Of a stretch of 64,000 nt of DNA, positions 50,583 through 59,579 are shown one piece after another. A program made the position numbers and the translations under genes. Under the pieces are notes generated by a model. The model did not search any database and was not told the DNA's origin. It saw only the letters and a program-made list of their open reading frames with translations. The first letter of the stretch is position 1. Every line of letters begins with the position of its first letter. The stretch lies in the NCBI GenBank assembly GCA_965234685.1, contig OZ248539.1, forward strand, positions 2,666,001-2,730,000, given 5' to 3'. The stretch is from Fimbriimonas planktonicus. GTDB taxonomy: Bacteria; Armatimonadota; Fimbriimonadia; Fimbriimonadales; Fimbriimonadaceae.

Positions 50583-53500
50583 GTGCTTCGGCTCCCTCAT
50601 CGTGGATGGCGCCTCGCCTTTCTAGGCGCGTTTGGTCTCCTTGCGTCACTCGCTAGCCCAGCGCCCACCGAAGCCGAGATCCGGACTACCTACCGCGGCT
50701 TGATCGATCAGGTCAGCCCAGCCGGGATTAAACAGACCTACCAAACCGTGAGCGGCTTTGGATCGCGTCTGACCGGATCCGAAGGCGAGCGACAAACCTT
50801 CAGTTACGCTGCCGAGCGTCTAACGGCCCTCGGGGCAACAAAAATCAACAAGCGGGAATTCGACGTCACGATCCCCGATCCGACCGCGAAAGGAACGCTC
50901 ACCGTCAACCAGAAGCCCATCACGGTGCTCCCGATGTGGCCGAACTTGGTGCGAACGTCCACCTGCGACGTTTCTGGCCCAATCCTTTTCGCGAAGTCTG
51001 GATCGCTCGAAGACTTAAATGGCAAAGACGTCAAGGGCTCAATTGTCGTCGTGGAGTTCAACTCCGGCATTCGATGGCGAAACGCGGCGACCCTCGGTGC
51101 GAAAGCAATCATCTTCCTGCAGCCCGATGTTCCTAGCCGAACGGAAGCAGAACAAAAATTTAGCGGCGTCCCGCTCTCGGTCCCTCGCTTCTACTTGCCC
51201 CTCAAAAATGCCGGTGAAGTTCTTCGCGCCGCTCAAAAGAATGAGGTCGCTACCCTCAAATGCGACCAACGGTGGGTCACCGTCAAGAGTGAGGTCATAA
51301 CCGCCGATTTTGCCGGAACGGATGCGAAGCGCGCAAATGAAGTCATCGCGGTCTACGCCAATGCCGACGCGATGTCGATCGTGCCCGGAGCCGCTCCCGG
51401 GGCAGAAGCCATCGGTGGAATTGCTGGAGCTCTAGAAGTTGCCCGGATCTACACCAAGACCCCACACGCACGCCCTCTGCGCGTCGTCATCAGCGGTGGC
51501 CATGGCCTCGCCCTCATCGGAGCCAGGGAATACGTTCAGCACTACTTAGAGTCGAACGAGCAGGCGCCGTTTCTTACCCTTAGCTTAGACATCAGTTCCG
51601 GCGCGCCGACGATTGGGAGCTATGCGCGAGGTTGGTTCTATGAATTCCGCGATGAACTTGTCGACCAAATGCGGAGCATGTCGCGAATCTTTCGCGCCCA
51701 TGCCGACCGCGTTGCGCTAGAAATGGGCGTCACTCCGGCGCGACTCGTTCTGATCGATGGCACCAATAACGGCGACAGTCGAACTTGGAAGAACAACATC
51801 AGCGGTAAGTTTGCCGTCGATGCCGAACCGATGGTCCTCGGTGGCCTCAATGCCCTGACCTTTATCACCGTGGAAGACAGTCGACCGAATGTCGACACTC
51901 CGTTCGACACGGTTTCGCAAATTGATTTTGGTAACGTGACGCGGCAGGTGCAAACGCTGGCGTGCATGTTGCACCACGTCCTTAACGACACCACCGACCA
52001 AACCGAGACCTCTGACAACAAGGTTCCACTCTCCCCGTCGCAGCCTTCGGGAATGAGGCTTATCGGCGGCTTCGGCAAACTCCACGGCCAAGTCGTCTCC
52101 TTCGATCCCACGCGCAGCTTTGTGCCCGATGAACCGGTCCCAGGCACCCTTGCGACCTATCTAGCACGGCAAACGACCCTCATGGGCGTTCGCGGCGATA
52201 TGATCCAGAGCACGATTGGCAAGAAGGCGGATTACCGATTTATCGGCATTCCGACGATCAACTCGTACGGTCCAATCGATCCGCCGAGGAACCGAATCGC
52301 CGCTTTTCGCATCGATACTGCTACGGGTCGCATTGACCACGCCGCATCGCTCGGGTTTTACGGAGACTTCCAGTTTCGGATCTTTTTCCAGCTAAAGTCA
52401 CCCGATCGGCAGTCGCCTATCGTTATCTTCCCGTGCGTTGCCATTGACGTATTTGGCCTTACCGACCCGCAGGAGCTCCGCGCCTTGCGCCGCATCATGC
52501 CGACCGACGCCCGAAGCGGGTCGATGCCGCAAGACTTCGGCGTGTTCTTGCCGCCGTTCGACCAGCGACTAACGGCGGAAATCGAAGACTCACAGGTGGT
52601 CTTCCTCAGTCCCGGTCAGCGCTATATCTTGTTGGGCGGTAACGATGAGAACCGACTTATTCTTACCAACTCCAAAGTTGGCAACGAGGAAGGACTCGGT
52701 TTCCGCGCACCTGGCGGCAAAGACACAAGCCCGCCCACCTCAGCGGCGGACGATCAGTACGTCTTCCCGAACACCGCGCTGACCGCCGCGAACGACATCA
52801 TCGCGATCAACCAGACTCGCCTGGACCGTTTCTTCAAGTACCGAATCATCAGCCCCGGAATCCGAGACTTGCACGAGAGCGCGGTGAAAGAAGCGAAAGC
52901 CGCGGAAGAATCACTTCTTGAAAAGAATTGGTCCGAAGCGCAACGGCACAGCCGCGCTGCTTGGGGCTTTGCCCTCCGCGCTCACCCGGTCATCATGAGC
53001 ACCGCCAACGACGTCGTCAACGGCGTCGTGTTCTATCTGTTCCTGCTCATTCCGTTCAGCTACTTCGTTGAGCGGCTGATGATCGGAAACCAGCTTCTGA
53101 TTAAGCAATTGCTGGCCTCGATCGGAATTTTCGTCGGATCGTTCATCCTCCTCCGGCTCATTCACCCGGCGTTCGAGATCGTTCAGAACCCGTCGATGAT
53201 CTTCGTGGCCTTCGTGATGGGCGTGCTAAGTCTAATTGTCATCTCCTTCATTCTCGGCAAGTTCGAGAACTCGATGAAGGCGATCCGTGCGACCCAGAGT
53301 GGCGTTCACGACGTGGACATTAAGCGGTCCAGCGTTGCGATGGCGGCTTTCAATCTCGGCGTCAGCAACATGCGCCGACGCAAGGCTCGAACGATTCTCA
53401 CGACGCTGACCCTGGTCGTGATGACCTTTATCGTTCTGAGCTTTACGAGCATCGTTGCCGATCTTTCGCTCAACGAAGCCCCGAGCCCGAACAAGGCCAA

Positions 53501-55103
53501 CTACCCTGGCCTTTTGGTCCGAACCCCGGGCCTCGACCCGCTCCAGTTAGGCACGTACCGAACGATCGCGAACGAGTTCGGTACCCGCGGAACCGTGGTC
53601 CGAAGGGCTTTCTATTACGGTGCCGACATCGGCGACACCGGAGTTCTCACCCTCCAGCGCGCCGACCGAGTCGCCGAAGTGCGGGCAATGATGGGCCTTG
53701 ATCCAGAAGAGGAAAAGGTTCTCCAACCACAAAAGGCCCTGCTTCCGGGCGGCCGCTGGTTCCGCCCTGGGGACCGAAATGTGGTCATCCTGCCGCAGCC
53801 TCTCGCCGAGCAACTCAAGATCGCCAACAATGAAGTCGGCCGGGCCAAGGTGAACTATGCGGGAACGCAGTACACCGTCATCGGCATCGCCGATGCGGGA
53901 ATTCTCCGCAGCATCACCGACCTCGATGGGGACGGCTTCATGCCGCCCGATTTCAGCCTCTCAAAGCGGTACCAAGAGCAAACTGCCAGTAGCACTCAGG
54001 CGTTCCGAAGCTATCTTCGCCTTGATCCCGGCAGCATTTTCATCGTCCCGACCGACACCGCGTTCTCCCAAGGTGCGGAGCTACGAACGGTTGCCGTGCA
54101 GTTCAATGACCCCGCCGCAACAAGGGCCGCGCTCGTTGATCTCATGCCGAGACTTCGATTGAACGTCTACGCTTCGGTCCCGAAAGCAGAAGGTGCCACC
54201 GAGCTCGAAGTCAAGCAGTTCTCCATCTTCGCCGCATCGAAGAGCACCGGACTCGGACTCATCATTGTTCAGCTCCTCATCGCCAGCGTATTCGTGCTCA
54301 ACACCATGATCGCGAGCGTATATGAGCGGACCAAGGAAATCGGCATCTTCAGCGCCATCGGTCTTGCGCCAAACCACATCGCAATGCTCTTCTTCGCCGA
54401 ATCGCTGGTGTATGGAGTACTCGGTGCAGTCATCGGCTACTACGTCGCGCAGGGCTCGGCGAAAATTATTGTTGCTACAGGTGCGCTTCCGGGACTGACG
54501 CTGAACTTCAGCTCGACAAGTGCCGTGATGTCTGCTGTCATCGTCATGGGAGTCGTGCTTTTGAGCACCATTTTCCCGGCCAGGAAGGCCGCCCAAATCG
54601 CCGCGCCGGCCATGAACGATGAGGTGTTCAACACCGAGCCCGAAGGCGACGAGTGGCTCCTGCCGCTGCCATTCAGCATCTCGGCCGCCGAAGCCGGGCC
54701 GCTTACCGTATTCCTCACCGAATGGCTCAAGGCGTTCGAAGGCTTTACCATCGGCGACTTTGTCAGTCGAGATACCGAGTCTTGGCGGCTACCCGAAGTG
54801 GTGCCACCGGCTTACGAAGTCAGTTGCTCGATGTGGCTCGCTCCGTATGACCTTGGCATCTCTCAGAGACTCACCCTCACCCTTGCGCCAAGCAAGGTCG
54901 CGGGCGTTTACGTGCTCGATCTGAAGCTCAACCGACTGGCGGGCGACCCGGAAAACTGGCCCACCGTCAACCGACGGTTCCTGGCAAATCTGCGAAGGCA
55001 ATTCCTCACGTGGAGAACGTTAGAGAAAGAACAGCGAGATCGGTACCTCTCCGAAGTAGCTGACCTTGCCGTGAAGGAAACGAAAGAACCTGCGCTGGTC
55101 TAA
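50583..55103 (+). CDS. Fusion of degenerate M28 peptidase and FtsX/MacB-type permease
   Basis: 1506 residues. The order is a signal/anchor helix (1-30), an M28-type domain with a PA-like insert (about 40-470), a beta-rich region (470-780), membrane helices (810-900), and an FtsX-type permease with helices at about 930-955, 1222-1245, 1255-1290 and 1310-1335. A soluble C-terminal domain (1340-1506) ends it. In the M28 domain the zinc ligands are gone: the HYD site reads ANADA (about 258-262), the GEE site reads GGHG (about 304) and the last HTxxD site reads NVDTPFD. It probably binds rather than cuts peptides. No ABC ATPase gene is adjacent. Confidence 0.8.
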   Translation: MLRLPHRGWRLAFLGAFGLLASLASPAPTEAEIRTTYRGLIDQVSPAGIKQTYQTVSGFGSRLTGSEGERQTFSYAAERLTALGATKINKREFDVTIPDPTAKGTLTVNQKPITVLPMWPNLVRTSTCDVSGPILFAKSGSLEDLNGKDVKGSIVVVEFNSGIRWRNAATLGAKAIIFLQPDVPSRTEAEQKFSGVPLSVPRFYLPLKNAGEVLRAAQKNEVATLKCDQRWVTVKSEVITADFAGTDAKRANEVIAVYANADAMSIVPGAAPGAEAIGGIAGALEVARIYTKTPHARPLRVVISGGHGLALIGAREYVQHYLESNEQAPFLTLSLDISSGAPTIGSYARGWFYEFRDELVDQMRSMSRIFRAHADRVALEMGVTPARLVLIDGTNNGDSRTWKNNISGKFAVDAEPMVLGGLNALTFITVEDSRPNVDTPFDTVSQIDFGNVTRQVQTLACMLHHVLNDTTDQTETSDNKVPLSPSQPSGMRLIGGFGKLHGQVVSFDPTRSFVPDEPVPGTLATYLARQTTLMGVRGDMIQSTIGKKADYRFIGIPTINSYGPIDPPRNRIAAFRIDTATGRIDHAASLGFYGDFQFRIFFQLKSPDRQSPIVIFPCVAIDVFGLTDPQELRALRRIMPTDARSGSMPQDFGVFLPPFDQRLTAEIEDSQVVFLSPGQRYILLGGNDENRLILTNSKVGNEEGLGFRAPGGKDTSPPTSAADDQYVFPNTALTAANDIIAINQTRLDRFFKYRIISPGIRDLHESAVKEAKAAEESLLEKNWSEAQRHSRAAWGFALRAHPVIMSTANDVVNGVVFYLFLLIPFSYFVERLMIGNQLLIKQLLASIGIFVGSFILLRLIHPAFEIVQNPSMIFVAFVMGVLSLIVISFILGKFENSMKAIRATQSGVHDVDIKRSSVAMAAFNLGVSNMRRRKARTILTTLTLVVMTFIVLSFTSIVADLSLNEAPSPNKANYPGLLVRTPGLDPLQLGTYRTIANEFGTRGTVVRRAFYYGADIGDTGVLTLQRADRVAEVRAMMGLDPEEEKVLQPQKALLPGGRWFRPGDRNVVILPQPLAEQLKIANNEVGRAKVNYAGTQYTVIGIADAGILRSITDLDGDGFMPPDFSLSKRYQEQTASSTQAFRSYLRLDPGSIFIVPTDTAFSQGAELRTVAVQFNDPAATRAALVDLMPRLRLNVYASVPKAEGATELEVKQFSIFAASKSTGLGLIIVQLLIASVFVLNTMIASVYERTKEIGIFSAIGLAPNHIAMLFFAESLVYGVLGAVIGYYVAQGSAKIIVATGALPGLTLNFSSTSAVMSAVIVMGVVLLSTIFPARKAAQIAAPAMNDEVFNTEPEGDEWLLPLPFSISAAEAGPLTVFLTEWLKAFEGFTIGDFVSRDTESWRLPEVVPPAYEVSCSMWLAPYDLGISQRLTLTLAPSKVAGVYVLDLKLNRLAGDPENWPTVNRRFLANLRRQFLTWRTLEKEQRDRYLSEVADLAVKETKEPALV

Positions 55104-55123
55104 AGCAGTTTATCGACCAGCGC
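55092..55123. terminator. Hairpin across two convergent stop codons
   Basis: GCGCTGGTC (55092-55100) pairs with GACCAGCGC (55115-55123), and TAAA/TTTA extend it inside around GCAG with two unpaired bases. It covers the ends of both convergent genes. It lacks T-tracts but could act as a two-way 3'-end structure. Confidence 0.45.
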
Positions 55124-55858
55124 GGCAACGTCGGCACTGAAAGGAACGCCGTCCGGCGCTTCGGATTCAACTCCAGTGAGGACCAAATGTACAGCACATC
55201 CGGCCCGGATGCCCGCTTCGATATCCGTATCCAGCCGGTCTCCGACCACCAAAGTCTGCTCAGCCGACACGCCGAGGTCCGACATAGCGAGTTGGATCAA
55301 GTTAGGATTCGGCTTACCAACCACGAACGGCTCAGTTTGACTACAAGTCTTGATCGCGGCAACGACGCTACCCGCTCCTGGAATGAATCCGCCGCCTTCA
55401 ATCGGGAACGTCGCGTCCTCGTTAGTCGCAATGAAGAACGCGCCCGAACGAATTGCCGCCATCGCCGCTTTCATCAGGTCGTACGTAAATGTTCGGCAAA
55501 GGCCGACGATTACTGCCTCGGGCCGATCATTGAAGTCGACGATCTCCGTTCCTGCCTCGGCCAAAGATTCCTTCAGGCCCGGTTCGCCAACCACTGCAAT
55601 CCGCGTTAATCCCCGCTTAGCGGCTTCTCGTACAGCGCCGTAAGCGGTTCCATAGACGAGGTCTGGCGTGCAAGGGAAACCCATCCGTGCGAGCTTGTCG
55701 CTGAAAAACTGGCGTGTTTGGGTGGAGTTATTAGTGACGTAGGCAACTCGAACACCAGCATCAACGAGTCGCTGCACAGCTGGCACAGCGCCGTCGATGA
55801 CCTCGTTTCCGCGATAAAGCGTACCGTCGAGGTCAAAGAGCACGGCTCGAAACGACAT
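55100..55858 (-). CDS. HAD family class IIA phosphatase (NagD-like)
   Basis: About 252 residues. Motif I is LFDLDGTLYRG, motif II VTNNST, motif III includes GKPNPN and motif IV is VVGDRLDTDI. NagD-like phosphatases hydrolyse small phosphorylated metabolites in the cytoplasm. The start is ATG 55858, or TTG 55864 overlapping the upstream polyprenyl synthase stop. It is the last gene of a menaquinone-linked operon. Confidence 0.9.
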   Translation of the reverse strand: MSFRAVLFDLDGTLYRGNEVIDGAVPAVQRLVDAGVRVAYVTNNSTQTRQFFSDKLARMGFPCTPDLVYGTAYGAVREAAKRGLTRIAVVGEPGLKESLAEAGTEIVDFNDRPEAVIVGLCRTFTYDLMKAAMAAIRSGAFFIATNEDATFPIEGGGFIPGAGSVVAAIKTCSQTEPFVVGKPNPNLIQLAMSDLGVSAEQTLVVGDRLDTDIEAGIRAGCAVHLVLTGVESEAPDGVPFSADVAALVDKLL

Positions 55859-55860
55859 TG

Positions 55861-56874
55861 TCAAACCTTCCGGAAAAGCACGTAATCCGCGACCGCTTCG
55901 AGCACTTGTCGGCTGTGCGAATCTGGCAAAGTAAGCAACGCTTCCTTCGCGATTCCGACTCGTCGGCGAGCTTCGTTTTCGGCTCGCTCAAACGCGCCCC
56001 GAGTATCCATCCAGTCAGCGATCATCCGAATCTCATCGTCGCTCGCGCCGTTTCCGAAACGATGGCGAGCGATCTTCTCCTCGGCGTCCGACAAGGTTTC
56101 GCGAAGATAAATCATCGGGAGCGTCATCTGCCCCTCACGGAAATCGGTGCCCGTTGACTTTCCGGTCTTCGCCTTATCGCCGCGATAGTCCAGCAGGTCG
56201 TCGACGATCTGGAAGGCGAGACCAACGTGCTTTCCGTAGGTGCTCAGTGCGCTCACTTCGTCCGGCGTTGCATTTGCGATCAACGCGCCGACATGGCAGC
56301 AGGCTTCAATAAATCGTCCTGTCTTAAGTTCAACGATCTCTTCGTAGGCCGCTTCCGTCAGGTCGAAGTCCCCGCGAGCTTGGAGTTCTCGCACTTCACC
56401 CTCGGCCATCGTTTCTACCGCCGTGCTGACAACTCGAATGACGGTCAAATCCGCATCTGATGCAAGTACCGACATTGCTTTGGCGAGCAATACGTCGCCA
56501 CTCAGAATGGCGGCGGTGTTGCCAAGCTCGGCCGCGGCGGTCGGCTTACCACGACGAGTCTTTGCATCATCGATCACGTCGTCGTGAATCAGGGTTGCCA
56601 TGTGGATCATTTCCAGCGAGGCACCGAGCTTCACAACTCGCTCTTCTTCAAACGCGTTGCCAATTGCTTTGGCCGAAAGAGCGATAAATGCAGGGCGTAG
56701 TCGTTTACCTCCGGCCTCCAAAGTCAGCCGGCTGACTCGCTCGACCAGATCAACCCGACTCAGAATCTGACGTCGGAGTTCTTCCTCTACTCGATTCACG
56801 TCTTCGGCGACTTCCGCCAGAAGATCCATGTCCAGGCTTCTTTGAGCTACAAATTCTTGAGCCGATGCAATCAT
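55861..56874 (-). CDS. Polyprenyl diphosphate synthase
   Basis: 337 residues of the trans-isoprenyl synthase family. The two Asp-rich motifs are LIHDDVIDD and VDDLLDY, and the chain-elongation region is typical of long-chain (C30-C45) enzymes. With the adjacent menG it probably makes the menaquinone side chain. It overlaps menG by four bases. Confidence 0.92.
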   Translation of the reverse strand: MIASAQEFVAQRSLDMDLLAEVAEDVNRVEEELRRQILSRVDLVERVSRLTLEAGGKRLRPAFIALSAKAIGNAFEEERVVKLGASLEMIHMATLIHDDVIDDAKTRRGKPTAAAELGNTAAILSGDVLLAKAMSVLASDADLTVIRVVSTAVETMAEGEVRELQARGDFDLTEAAYEEIVELKTGRFIEACCHVGALIANATPDEVSALSTYGKHVGLAFQIVDDLLDYRGDKAKTGKSTGTDFREGQMTLPMIYLRETLSDAEEKIARHRFGNGASDDEIRMIADWMDTRGAFERAENEARRRVGIAKEALLTLPDSHSRQVLEAVADYVLFRKV

Positions 56875-57593
56875 TTTTTTCTACCAAAGTGGAGGCAAAT
56901 GTTTCCGAACATGAGGTCTGCGAAATCAACATCGACAAATCCGGCTTTCCGCATGGAATCAGCCAGAGCATCGCGTGACCAAAATCGCTCGGTACTTTCA
57001 GGGAGGTAGGTGTATGCCGTTTGCGCCCCGAATCGGGCACCCAGCCTAGGCAGGATGTGCTTGCTGACAAACCGAGAGCCGGAACGAATTACCGGATTTC
57101 TTGGAATCGCCATATCAAGCGACACAAAGCGACCACCTGGTCGCAAAACGCGAAAAATCTCTTGGTGAGCGGCATCGATGTCCGGGACGTTTCGAATTCC
57201 CCAGCCAACGGTCACCACGTCTACCGACGCAGTCTGAAGCGGCAACTGAACCGCATCGCCTTGAGCCAAATTGGGCAAGCTTTTCTTGCTGGCCTGTTCA
57301 AGCATCGGAACGCAGAAGTCCATCCCAATCACGGCGCCAGTACTTCCAACCGCCTTGAGCAAGTGCGGCATGAAATCGCCCGTTCCGGCGCAAAGATCAA
57401 GCGCAACCTCTCCAGGTTTCGGGGCGACCTTGGCCGCCGCAATCGCTCGCCATCTCGTGTCCTGGTTCAAGGACATCATTCGATTCAGAGCGTCGTAGTT
57501 GCCTGCGATGTCGGCGAACATGGCGTTGACCGCAGATCGCTTATCTGCTCCGGATCGGTCCCAAATCGGACTCTCGGCGGTCGGTCTCCCCAT
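56871..57593 (-). CDS. menG: Demethylmenaquinone methyltransferase
   Basis: 240 residues of the UbiE/MenG family. SAM-binding DLCAGTGDFM, the family motif VGWGIRNVPD and RVLRPGGRF are clear. It performs the last C-methylation step of menaquinone synthesis, as expected beside a polyprenyl synthase. A TATAAA sequence lies about 8 bases before the ATG. Confidence 0.93.
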   Translation of the reverse strand: MGRPTAESPIWDRSGADKRSAVNAMFADIAGNYDALNRMMSLNQDTRWRAIAAAKVAPKPGEVALDLCAGTGDFMPHLLKAVGSTGAVIGMDFCVPMLEQASKKSLPNLAQGDAVQLPLQTASVDVVTVGWGIRNVPDIDAAHQEIFRVLRPGGRFVSLDMAIPRNPVIRSGSRFVSKHILPRLGARFGAQTAYTYLPESTERFWSRDALADSMRKAGFVDVDFADLMFGNICLHFGRKK

Positions 57594-57661
57594 GTCAATT
57601 ATTTATACCTCTGCTTCCGCCAAAAATGGCTGAAATTTCAGTAATTTGTGAAAACTCAGGA

Positions 57662-58414
57662 CTAATGTCTCAATTCGTCCAGCTCACTCTCGGCTTGTCG
57701 AACCGAATGGAGGTCTTCCAGGGCACGATCGAGCTTGGTTTGGGCACTCAAACCATACGCTCCAACCAATCCATCGTGCAAGGTTCGAAGCTTTTGCGTC
57801 AGTGCCTCAATCTTTGTTACGGTGCTCGCCGCGCGTGGATCGCGTTCAACCATCTTTTCGAAGTCTGCCTTCTTCATTCCTGGCATCCGAACAAACGGTT
57901 GGGCTTCAGACATGGCGTCGTGCATTCCTTCGTCCACCGCAATGATCGAGGACTTTCGGATATCGCGCCAATGGGTTGACCGGGCTAGGTCTTCCCATTT
58001 CTCCGACACAAGCAGGCTTCGAACTTCCATCGCGGCTTCTGCGGTGGCGTTCAAAGCACGGCCGACTTCGGGATGGATGCGCGATGCAAGAATTCCTTTC
58101 TTCGCGAGTTCGCGCATTTGCTCGCTCAACGCCCGCTGTCGCGCGTCGTGGACGGCATTGTTCCAAGCCATCGAATCCGCGCGTTGCTGGATCCACTTTG
58201 TGAATCCCTGGAACATTCCGTGTCCTGCTCCAAAGAATACGAACAGGAAGATCCAACCACCCATTCGGCGAAAAATCAGGAAATACAGCGCAACTGCAAG
58301 CGCGGCAGGCAAAACAAACTGCGCGAGCGAGCTACCAAAGAAGCGCTTCCAAGAATCCTGGATGCGCACTTCGGTCAGATAGTCCTGAAGGTGCCGGACC
58401 TCAGATGGATTCAC
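57662..58414 (-). CDS. Hypothetical membrane protein with long helical domain
   Basis: 250 residues. Two adjacent hydrophobic helices (about 30-66) are followed by a charged, mostly helical region (75-250) with coiled-coil character (KIEALTQKLRTLHDGL, LDRALEDLHSVRQAESELDEL). No family recognised. GTG 58414 has GAAGGTGA just upstream as a ribosome site. It lies between the menaquinone genes and the M42 peptidase on the same strand. Confidence 0.6.
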   Translation of the reverse strand: MNPSEVRHLQDYLTEVRIQDSWKRFFGSSLAQFVLPAALAVALYFLIFRRMGGWIFLFVFFGAGHGMFQGFTKWIQQRADSMAWNNAVHDARQRALSEQMRELAKKGILASRIHPEVGRALNATAEAAMEVRSLLVSEKWEDLARSTHWRDIRKSSIIAVDEGMHDAMSEAQPFVRMPGMKKADFEKMVERDPRAASTVTKIEALTQKLRTLHDGLVGAYGLSAQTKLDRALEDLHSVRQAESELDELRH

Positions 58415-58475
58415 GTCACCTTCAATTGTGTCATGCCCGATCTTTCGAAACGGGACATTTATCGGCTCTCTCGCC

Positions 58476-59549
58476 CTACGAGAATCGTGGGGTGAAGTCC
58501 GTTTCTGGCGTGACCCGCTTACAGAAAGCGGCCATGAGTCGAGCGCAGTCCTGAACGTCCGTCACCGAAAGCAGTTCGCACGGCGTGTGCATGTATCGGA
58601 GCGGAACACCAAGGATGCCCACGGCCATTCCGCCCTGATTGAGCTGCATCGCATTGCCGTCGGTGCCCGTTCCGCCCGCTTCCACATCCACCTGATACGG
58701 AATTCCATCTTCCGCCGCCGCGCGCTTGATCATGTCGAAAACGATCGGATTCGCGTTGGCGCCGCGCATGACGCTCGGGCCCTTACCGATATCCAAACGA
58801 CCATATCGGCTCTCGTCAACGCCGGGAATGTCGTTTGCATGATTTACATCAACCGCAAGCCCAACCTGCGGAGCAATCCAATAGCTTGATGTCGTGGCAC
58901 CTCGAAGACCAATCTCTTCCTGCACGGTTGCCACCGCGTACACACCGACTTCAGGATGGAGAGAACCTTCCTCTTTCAGTAGCCTGAGAGCCTCCATGAC
59001 GATGTAGGTGCCCATTTTATTATCGAAACCGCGCGCCGTCGCACGATCGCCGAGCAAGTACTGAAACTCCCACTGGTAAGTAACACAGTCGCCGAGGGAA
59101 ACAACGCTCCGGGCCTCAGCGGCGCTCGTCGCCCCGATGTCAATCCAAAGGTCATAGAGCTCCGGACGCTTCTTTCGCTCCTCTTCGGTTAAGAGGTGAA
59201 TCGCCTTACGACCGATGACGCCAGCAACCTTTTCGGAGCCGTGAACCCAGACCCGTTGACCGACAATGATCGACGCATCGTGCCCGCCAATGGTCTTGAA
59301 ATACAGCAAGCCGTCCTCGCTGATGAAGTGGACGATAAAGCCGATCTCGTCCATGTGCCCGGCCAGCATGATCTTGGTTTTGGCCTCCGGATGAACAATT
59401 GCGGCGACGTTCCCGTGCACGTCGGTGCGAACCTCATCGGCAAAGCCAGAGGCATAGTCTCGAACAACTTGAGCCGCACGCTCTTCAAAGCCGGACGGAG
59501 ATGGCGTGTTGACAATCAGCTCAAAGAAGCTCTTAGACTCGGACCGCAT
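58476..59549 (-). CDS. M42 family metallo-aminopeptidase
   Basis: 357 residues. The two-metal site is visible: AGHMDEIGF (His65, Asp67), GFDNKMG (bridging Asp), VQEEIGLRG (catalytic and ligand Glu pair), an Asp in VDVNHAND and the final His in MHTPCE. These form large tetrahedral complexes that trim peptides in the cytoplasm. It follows pstA on the same strand by about 30 bases but has no clear link to phosphate uptake. Confidence 0.9.
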   Translation of the reverse strand: MRSESKSFFELIVNTPSPSGFEERAAQVVRDYASGFADEVRTDVHGNVAAIVHPEAKTKIMLAGHMDEIGFIVHFISEDGLLYFKTIGGHDASIIVGQRVWVHGSEKVAGVIGRKAIHLLTEEERKKRPELYDLWIDIGATSAAEARSVVSLGDCVTYQWEFQYLLGDRATARGFDNKMGTYIVMEALRLLKEEGSLHPEVGVYAVATVQEEIGLRGATTSSYWIAPQVGLAVDVNHANDIPGVDESRYGRLDIGKGPSVMRGANANPIVFDMIKRAAAEDGIPYQVDVEAGGTGTDGNAMQLNQGGMAVGILGVPLRYMHTPCELLSVTDVQDCARLMAAFCKRVTPETDFTPRFS

Positions 59550-59579
59550 AAGTCCGGATATTTGACCCTATCTTAACAA

